From Pseudarthrobacter phenanthrenivorans Sphe3 (GTDB lineage Bacteria; Actinomycetota; Actinomycetes; Actinomycetales; Micrococcaceae): a stretch of 64,000 nt of DNA. This document shows, piece by piece, positions 59,081 through 64,000 of the stretch. The number at the start of each line of letters is the position of its first letter. Position 1 is the stretch's first letter. The notes under the pieces are model-generated. The model was not told where the DNA came from. It saw only the letters and a list, made by a program, of their open reading frames with translations, and ran no database searches. Where the stretch lies: contig NC_015145.1 of assembly GCF_000189535.1 (NCBI RefSeq), positions 3,844,001 through 3,908,000 of the forward strand. Direction: 5' to 3'. A program made the translations under genes and the position numbers.

Positions 59081-59110
59081 TTGCAGGATACCCCCGGGGG
59101 TATCTATACT
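59081..59110 (+). promoter_or_regulatory. Second CstR-controlled promoter
   Basis: TTGCAG (59081-59086), 18-bp spacer, TATACT (59105-59110). The perfect palindrome TACCCCCGGGGGTA (59089-59102) sits inside the spacer, identical to the central operator at 55941-55954. A bound repressor would exclude polymerase. Confidence 0.8.
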
Positions 59111-59160
59111 GAATGCAGAACCGAAAACCTAACCCCCTTTCAACCGAAGGAGAGCACCCG

Positions 59161-60573
59161 ATGCTTATCGAGCGCATTTACGATGAAGACCTCGCCCAGG
59201 CCAGTTACCTGATTGGCTGCCAGGCCAAGGGTGAAGCGATCGTGGTGGACGGCCGCCGCGACATCGCCGTGTACCAGGACCTTGCCGCAAAGAACGGCAT
59301 GACGATCGTGGCCGTCACCGAAACCCACATCCACGCCGATTACCTCTCCGGCACCCGTGAACTCGCTGCCGCCACCGGCGCGAAGATCTACGTTTCCGGT
59401 GAGGGCGGCCCGGACTGGCAGTACGAATTCGACGGCGAGCGCCTCTACGACGGTGACAAGATCACCCTGGGCAACATCACCATCAAGGCAGTACATACTC
59501 CCGGCCACACGCCGGAACACCTGTCCTTCCTGGTCACGGACGGCGCCTTCAGCGACCAGCCCGGCTACCTGCTCTCCGGCGACTTCGTGTTCTCCGGCGA
59601 CCTGGGCCGGCCGGACCTGCTGGACGAAGCCGCCGGCGGCATCGATACCCGCTTCGAGGGAGCCAAGCAGCTCTTCGCCAGCCTCCGGGACAAGTTCCTG
59701 ACCCTGCCGGATTACGTCCAGGTCCACCCCGCCCACGGCGCCGGCAGCGCCTGCGGCAAGGCACTCGGCGCGATCCCTTCCTCCACGGTTGGCTACGAGC
59801 GGCTCTACTCCTGGTGGGGCCCCTACCTTGCAGCCAACGACGAGCAGGGCTTCATCAACGAACTCCTCGACGGCCAGCCCGACGCCCACGCCTACTTCGG
59901 CCGCATGAAGCGGGAAAACCGCGAAGGCCCCGCAGTGATGGGTGAGCGGACGCCGCTGCCTGAACTCTCACAAGGCATTGTTGCTGCAGGCCTGGCCGAG
60001 GACACCCTGACCTTCATCGACACCCGTCCCAACAGCGAGGTCCACGAAGGCACGGTAGCCCGTTCCCTGAACGTACCGGCCGGCAAGTCCGTGGCCAGCT
60101 ACGGCGCCTGGGTAGTGAACCCCGAGACGGACAAGAACCCGCTGGTACTCCTGGCCCAGGACCAGGAACAGGCCATGGACATGTGGGACCACCTGGTACG
60201 GGTCGGCATCGACAACGTCGCCGGCTACGTCACCAGCATTGAAGGGCTCCCCATGACCACCCCGAAGCTGATCCAGCCCGAGGAACTGGAAGGCTTTGAC
60301 GCCGTCATGATCCTGGACGTCCGCAACAAGACGGAGCACACCTCCGGGCACATCCCCGGCTCCTACCAGCTCAGCGGCGGCCGGGTGATGTGGCACCTGG
60401 ACGAACTGCCCACCGAAGGCACCATCGTGACCTACTGCCAGTCAGGCGTCCGGAATTCCGTTGCGGCCAGCGCCCTGCGCAGGGCCGGGTACGACGTCGT
60501 CGAACTGGACGGCAGCTACGCCGGCTGGAACATGTGGCAGCAGTCACGGCAGAACGCCGTCGCGGCCAAGTAA
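59161..60573 (+). CDS. cstB: Persulfide dioxygenase-rhodanese fusion (CstB-like)
   Basis: 470 aa. An N-terminal MBL-fold persulfide dioxygenase (THIHADYLSG, HTPGHTPEHLS, LLSGDFVFSGDLGRPDLL, HPAHGAGSACG; non-haem iron) is followed by a degenerate rhodanese without cysteine (FIDTRPNSEV) and an active rhodanese (TYCQSGVRNSVA). This triple architecture is that of staphylococcal CstB, which oxidises persulfides to thiosulfate. RBS AAGGAGAG before ATG 59161. It has its own CstR-controlled promoter. Confidence 0.93.
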   Translation: MLIERIYDEDLAQASYLIGCQAKGEAIVVDGRRDIAVYQDLAAKNGMTIVAVTETHIHADYLSGTRELAAATGAKIYVSGEGGPDWQYEFDGERLYDGDKITLGNITIKAVHTPGHTPEHLSFLVTDGAFSDQPGYLLSGDFVFSGDLGRPDLLDEAAGGIDTRFEGAKQLFASLRDKFLTLPDYVQVHPAHGAGSACGKALGAIPSSTVGYERLYSWWGPYLAANDEQGFINELLDGQPDAHAYFGRMKRENREGPAVMGERTPLPELSQGIVAAGLAEDTLTFIDTRPNSEVHEGTVARSLNVPAGKSVASYGAWVVNPETDKNPLVLLAQDQEQAMDMWDHLVRVGIDNVAGYVTSIEGLPMTTPKLIQPEELEGFDAVMILDVRNKTEHTSGHIPGSYQLSGGRVMWHLDELPTEGTIVTYCQSGVRNSVAASALRRAGYDVVELDGSYAGWNMWQQSRQNAVAAK

Positions 60574-60582
60574 CCCCCAGAC

Positions 60583-60648
60583 TGCCCGGGCCGGACCCCC
60601 CTCCGGCCCGGGCAACAAGCCCGGGCGCGTTCCCCAGCGCGCCCGGGC
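60583..60648 (+). terminator. Two adjacent GC hairpins with interchangeable arms
   Basis: Hairpin A: 60583-60595 with 60602-60614, perfect 13 bp. Hairpin B: 60619-60629 with 60638-60648, perfect 11 bp. All four arms contain GCCCGGGC, so alternative pairings are possible. They lie between cstB and the MFS gene on the same strand and may cause partial termination or protect the upstream mRNA. Confidence 0.6.
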
Positions 60649-60683
60649 ACCTTCATGCCACCCGCCACGAACGGAGCCAGACC

Positions 60684-61964
60684 ATGCAGGGACGAACGAT
60701 CGGCCATCACGCCGGCGGCCCGCCAGGCATCAGCCTGGGGCTGCGTCAAAACCTGGCGCAGTTCATGCTTCTTGTGGCGGTCAACGCACTGGTGGGCGGC
60801 ACCCTTGGGCAGGAAAGGACGGTACTGCCGCTCCTGGCCGAGGAAGTGTTTGGGCTGGATCACTACACGGGCGCCCTGACGTACATCCTGGCGTTCGGGG
60901 TAGCCAAGGCCGCCACCAACTACTTCGCCGGGACCCTGTCCGACCGCTACGGCCGCAAGCCTGTGCTCATCGCAGGCTGGCTTGTTGCCCTCCCGGTGCC
61001 GTTCCTCCTGATTTTCGGAGACTCCTGGGCCCTGATCGTCACAGCCAATGTTGTCCTGGGCATCAGCCAGGGCCTTACCTGGTCCACCACCGTCATGATG
61101 AAAATGGATTTGGTGGGACCGGAACGCCGCGGCCTGGCAATGGGGCTCAATGAAGCGGCCGGCTACCTTGGCGTTGCCGGAACTGCGTTGGCCACCGGCT
61201 ACATCGCCTCCACCTTCGGCCTGCGCCCCGGGCCCTTCCTCCTCGGTGCGGCGTTCATCGCCATCGGCCTCGGACTGTCCGTTTTGGCTGTCCGGGAGAC
61301 GCATCACCACGTGAAGGCAGAGGCCGCCCACCATATCTCCAGCCACGCCGGAACCCACGGCAGCCTCAGCTCCCGGGAGGTCTTTTCACTGACCAGCTTC
61401 CGCGACAAGTCGTTGTCCTCCGTCAGCCAGGCCGGCATGGTGAACAACCTCAACGACGGACTGGCGTGGGGCCTGTTCCCCGTCCTCTTTGTGACGGCAG
61501 GAGGGCTCAGCCTGGAACGCGTCGGAATCCTCGCCGCCGTATACCCCGCTGTCTGGGGTGCCGGGCAGCTGGTGACGGGCCCGCTCTCGGACCGGATCGG
61601 CCGCAAACCGCTCATCGCCGGGGGCATGCTCCTCCAGGCCGCCGCACTGGCGATGGTCGCCGTCGGACGGGACTTCGAAACCTGGCTCGCCGCCGTCGTC
61701 CTGCTGGGCGCAGGTACGGCCATGGTGTATCCCACGCTGCTGGCCGCCATCGGCGACGTGGCCCACCCGCTGTGGCGGGCACGCTCCATCGGCATCTACC
61801 GGCTGTGGCGTGATGCGGGCTTCGCCGTCGGGGCGCTGCTCTCAGGCATACTTGCGGACGCTTACGGCATACCGGCGGCGGTGGCGGCCGTTGCCGCCAT
61901 CACCGCGGCATCCGGCGCACTGGTGGCCATGCGGATGCGCGGCGGAGACCACCGCCCAACCTGA
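60684..61964 (+). CDS. MFS transporter of the sulfur island
   Basis: 426 aa, 12 membrane helices. MFS motif LSDRYGRKPVLIAGW between helices 2 and 3, and GPLSDRIGRKPLIAGG in the second half. A His-rich loop (RETHHHVKAEAAHH) lies in the middle. The substrate is unknown; sulfur oxyanions or a sulfur compound are suggested by the neighbours only. ATG 60684 has GGAG upstream; longer frames to 60390 overlap cstB. Confidence 0.85.
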   Translation: MQGRTIGHHAGGPPGISLGLRQNLAQFMLLVAVNALVGGTLGQERTVLPLLAEEVFGLDHYTGALTYILAFGVAKAATNYFAGTLSDRYGRKPVLIAGWLVALPVPFLLIFGDSWALIVTANVVLGISQGLTWSTTVMMKMDLVGPERRGLAMGLNEAAGYLGVAGTALATGYIASTFGLRPGPFLLGAAFIAIGLGLSVLAVRETHHHVKAEAAHHISSHAGTHGSLSSREVFSLTSFRDKSLSSVSQAGMVNNLNDGLAWGLFPVLFVTAGGLSLERVGILAAVYPAVWGAGQLVTGPLSDRIGRKPLIAGGMLLQAAALAMVAVGRDFETWLAAVVLLGAGTAMVYPTLLAAIGDVAHPLWRARSIGIYRLWRDAGFAVGALLSGILADAYGIPAAVAAVAAITAASGALVAMRMRGGDHRPT

Positions 61965-61987
61965 CCATCCGGCACCACCTGCCGGCC

Positions 61988-62386
61988 CTACCCCATGGCG
62001 GGCGCGGCGGCCGTGCGGCCGGACAGCTGCCGGCGGGCCCAACGGGCCAGTTTCTTGCCCTTGCCCTTCCACCAGTTGTCCTCGTCCTTGTCGTGGTGGA
62101 GGCGGAAGATGATGGCCACCAGCACGAACATCCCCATCACCACGTCAATCCAGGACGCCAGCACCAGGGCAATCAGGACGGTCAGTCCGTTCGCAATGAT
62201 GGACGGCACTGCGAGGGTCCGGAAGACGGTGCTCGCGAGGTAGCGGCGGTGTGACCTCGGAACAGACAGTGCACGGACCATGTCGAAGCAGACGCACACC
62301 ACCACAATCGTCTGCCCCAGGGCCAGCAGGATCTGGCCGGGAAGTGAGCCGCTGAGCGCCGCCACCGACTCCATCCCCGGGCTCAT
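61988..62386 (-). CDS. Membrane protein, unknown function
   Basis: 132 aa with about three hydrophobic helices (ILLALGQTIVVVCVCFDMV, VPSIIANGLTVLIALVLAS, VMGMFVLVAIIF) and a basic C-terminus with WWKGKGKKLARW. ATG 62386; a second ATG lies at 62374 (MESVAA). No family is recognised. It lies between the convergent MFS gene and the heat-shock operon terminator. Confidence 0.65.
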   Translation of the reverse strand: MSPGMESVAALSGSLPGQILLALGQTIVVVCVCFDMVRALSVPRSHRRYLASTVFRTLAVPSIIANGLTVLIALVLASWIDVVMGMFVLVAIIFRLHHDKDEDNWWKGKGKKLARWARRQLSGRTAAAPAMG

Positions 62387-62436
62387 CGGTGCACCTCAAC
62401 GGCAGGGCTGCAAAAAGCGAAACCACACATGGAAAA

Positions 62437-62498
62437 CCCCCAGAAACTTGGAACCACTGCTGCTGATCCAACAGTGGTTCCATTGAAGTTTCCGGGGG
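62437..62498 (-). terminator. Terminator of the dnaJ-hspR operon
   Basis: On the minus strand CCCCC-GAAACTT-GAACCACTG pairs with CAGTGGTTC-AAGTTTC-GGGGG around a 12-base loop, with two small internal loops, and is followed by TTTT. It lies about 70 bases after the hspR stop codon. Confidence 0.8.
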
Positions 62499-62566
62499 CA
62501 TCCGTGGTCACGAGTAGTGAGTACTCTATTTCCGCCCTGCGATGCTGGAGCGGTACTTAGCCGCGC

Positions 62567-62992
62567 TTACTTGCCGATGGCGCGGGGCCGCCACAGCACC
62601 ACTGCCTGTGACCGGGGGCGGGGGCGCTGCCCGCGGGCCAGGCTCACCACGTCACCGGCGGCGCCTGCGGCAAAGATCCGTGCATCCAGCGGTTGCCGGC
62701 GGCGGCCGAGCTCCTCGGTCAGCTCGCTGATCCGGCTCTGCAGGGCTGCAACCTGGTTCTCAAGTTCCAGGATGCGCTTGATCCCTTCCAGCGATACGCC
62801 TTCCTGGGACAACCGCTGCACCTCGCGCAGCATGTTGACGTCCCGCTGCGAATAGCGGCGGGACTTGCCGGGCGCGCGGCTGGGCGAAACGATGCCCAGC
62901 CGGTCGTACTGCCGGAGCGTCTGAGGGTGCATGTCCGCAAGCTCAGCCGCCACCGAAATCACAAAGATGGGCTGGTCAGCACTGACGTCCAC
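62567..62992 (-). CDS. hspR: Heat-shock repressor HspR (MerR family)
   Basis: 141 aa. MerR-type helix-turn-helix with HPQTLRQYDRLGIVSPSR and RRYSQRDVNMLREVQRLSQEGVSLEGIKRIL, then a coiled coil (LELENQVAALQSRISELTEELG). HspR binds HAIR sites and represses the dnaK operon. It starts 16 bp after the dnaJ stop and is the last gene of the operon. Confidence 0.95.
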   Translation of the reverse strand: MDVSADQPIFVISVAAELADMHPQTLRQYDRLGIVSPSRAPGKSRRYSQRDVNMLREVQRLSQEGVSLEGIKRILELENQVAALQSRISELTEELGRRRQPLDARIFAAGAAGDVVSLARGQRPRPRSQAVVLWRPRAIGK

Positions 62993-63007
62993 AGCACACC
63001 CTCCCTG

Positions 63008-63979
63008 CTACAACCGGGCCTTGGCGGCCAGGCCCTCGCGGACATCCGCACCCGCCGTTGCCTCTGCAAAGGCCTTGACTGCGGCTTCGGCCTCCTTGTT
63101 CAGGTTCTTGGGCACCGCGACGTCGATGGTCACCAGAAGGTCACCGGTCCCCTTGGACGTCTTCACGCCTTTGCCCTTGACGCGCAGCGTACGGCCCGAC
63201 GGCGTCCCTGCCGGCACGCGGACCCGCACCTTTTCGCCCTCGATGGTGGGCACTTCGATGTCGGCGCCCAAAGCAGCTTCGGGGAAGGTGACGGGCACGT
63301 GGATGCGGAGGTTGTCGCCGTCGCGCGTGTAGAACTGATGCGGCTGGACCGAGACGGACACCACAAGGTCGCCGTTGCCTGCGGGGCCGGGCTGGCCCTT
63401 GCCGCGGACGCGGATCTTCTGGCCGTCCTTGATGCCTGCGGGCACGCGGACGTCGATGACCTCACCGCTCGGTTCCCGCAGTCCGATGGTGGTGCCGCGG
63501 ATTGCGCCGGCAAAGGAGATGCTGGTGGAGGCAGTGCGGTCAGCACCCTTGGACGGTGCCCGCTGGAAGCCGGTCTGGCCGAAGCCGCCGCCGAACAGGT
63601 CCGCGAACTCGGGCGGGATACCGCCGGAAGAGGGGTTGAAGCCGCCGGCGTGCCGGCCGGTGTTACCCGTGAACAGGCCGCCGAACAGGTCCTCGAAACC
63701 GCCATTGGCGGCGCCGGCACCGCCAGGTGCGAACCGGGCACCCCCGCCCATGGCCCGGATGGCGTCGTACTGCTGGCGCTCATCGGGGTCCGAGAGCACA
63801 GAGTAGGCCTCGGAAATGTCCTTGAACTTCTTCTCGGACGCGGCGTTCCCCGCATTCGTGTCGGGGTGGTGCTGCCGGGCAAGCTTCCGGTAGGCCTTCT
63901 TGATGTCGGCGTCGGAAGCGTCCTTGGCAACACCAAGGATCTTGTAAAAGTCCTTGTCCACCCAATCCTGGCTAGCCAA
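63008..63979 (-). CDS. dnaJ: DnaJ-family co-chaperone without zinc finger
   Basis: 323 aa. J domain at residues 10-73 with HPD at 38-40, a Gly/Phe/Ala-rich linker (about 75-135), then the two substrate-binding beta domains and C-terminal part. The CxxCxGxG zinc repeats of classic DnaJ are absent, so it is of the CbpA/DnaJ2 type. The start is TTG 63979 behind AAAGGAAA; DnaJ delivers substrates to DnaK. The dnaK and grpE genes are expected just beyond the window edge. Confidence 0.94.
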   Translation of the reverse strand: MASQDWVDKDFYKILGVAKDASDADIKKAYRKLARQHHPDTNAGNAASEKKFKDISEAYSVLSDPDERQQYDAIRAMGGGARFAPGGAGAANGGFEDLFGGLFTGNTGRHAGGFNPSSGGIPPEFADLFGGGFGQTGFQRAPSKGADRTASTSISFAGAIRGTTIGLREPSGEVIDVRVPAGIKDGQKIRVRGKGQPGPAGNGDLVVSVSVQPHQFYTRDGDNLRIHVPVTFPEAALGADIEVPTIEGEKVRVRVPAGTPSGRTLRVKGKGVKTSKGTGDLLVTIDVAVPKNLNKEAEAAVKAFAEATAGADVREGLAAKARL

Positions 63980-64000
63980 TGGCGTTTCCTTTCTAGTACT

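Overview
The window is a high-GC, gene-dense chromosome segment typical of Arthrobacter/Pseudarthrobacter (Micrococcaceae, Actinobacteria). The genus call is inferred from GC-rich codon use, the gene content (HspR-DnaJ, GlnR-type box, DUF1206, a TreS-like GH13 protein beside an amylosucrase-like protein, WXG100 protein) and a guanidine-III riboswitch, a class common in actinobacteria. No rRNA, tRNA, CRISPR array, phage or transposase was recognised. Most genes look like ordinary chromosomal accessory and housekeeping genes.

Region by region. 1-6.6 kb: the end of a ROK protein; a ferritin that appears to start at AUA on a leaderless mRNA; a guanidine-III riboswitch driving two SMR exporters; a LacI regulator divergent from a secreted pullulanase. 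6.6-18.5 kb: a P-loop kinase, aldo/keto reductase, MBL hydrolase, a DEAD-box helicase with an attenuator-like leader, a methyltransferase, two MFS transporters, TrmB and a WXG100 fusion protein with a coupled small partner. 18.7-24.8 kb: a DUF1206 membrane protein with an apparent AUC start, a sigma/anti-sigma pair with an Ala-rich exported protein, and several hypothetical proteins.

24-30 kb: a LacI regulator divergent from an operon with a polar amino-acid-type ABC transporter, a Gfo/Idh/MocA dehydrogenase and a DAO-type FAD oxidase; two palindromic operators lie in the intergenic region. 30-37 kb: a SWIM-SNF2 helicase, a five-bladed propeller glycosidase and an ammonium transporter preceded by a GlnR-like box. 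37-43.6 kb: a thu-like operon (LacI regulator, SBP, two permeases, ThuB-like dehydrogenase, ThuA-like protein) with two copies of a perfect 14-bp operator and no ATPase gene. 43.6-52.9 kb: PhoD-like phosphatase, glutamate dehydrogenase divergent from a UreI/AmiS channel across a perfect inverted repeat, two GH13 enzymes and prephenate dehydratase.

52.8-62 kb: a flavin aromatic monooxygenase, an 81-residue protein with repeated SYVTLP motifs, and a reactive-sulfur island: a CstR-type persulfide sensor, TauE permease, four stand-alone rhodaneses, thioredoxin, a CstB-like persulfide dioxygenase-rhodanese and an MFS carrier. Two promoters of the island carry the same TACCCCCGGGGGTA operator; at the first promoter three operators are spaced 21 bp apart. 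62-64 kb: the end of a heat-shock operon (dnaJ, hspR) with a terminator.

Strong intergenic palindromes are frequent. One REP-like family (core TAGCGCTAAGTGTCGTTTT) occurs three times.
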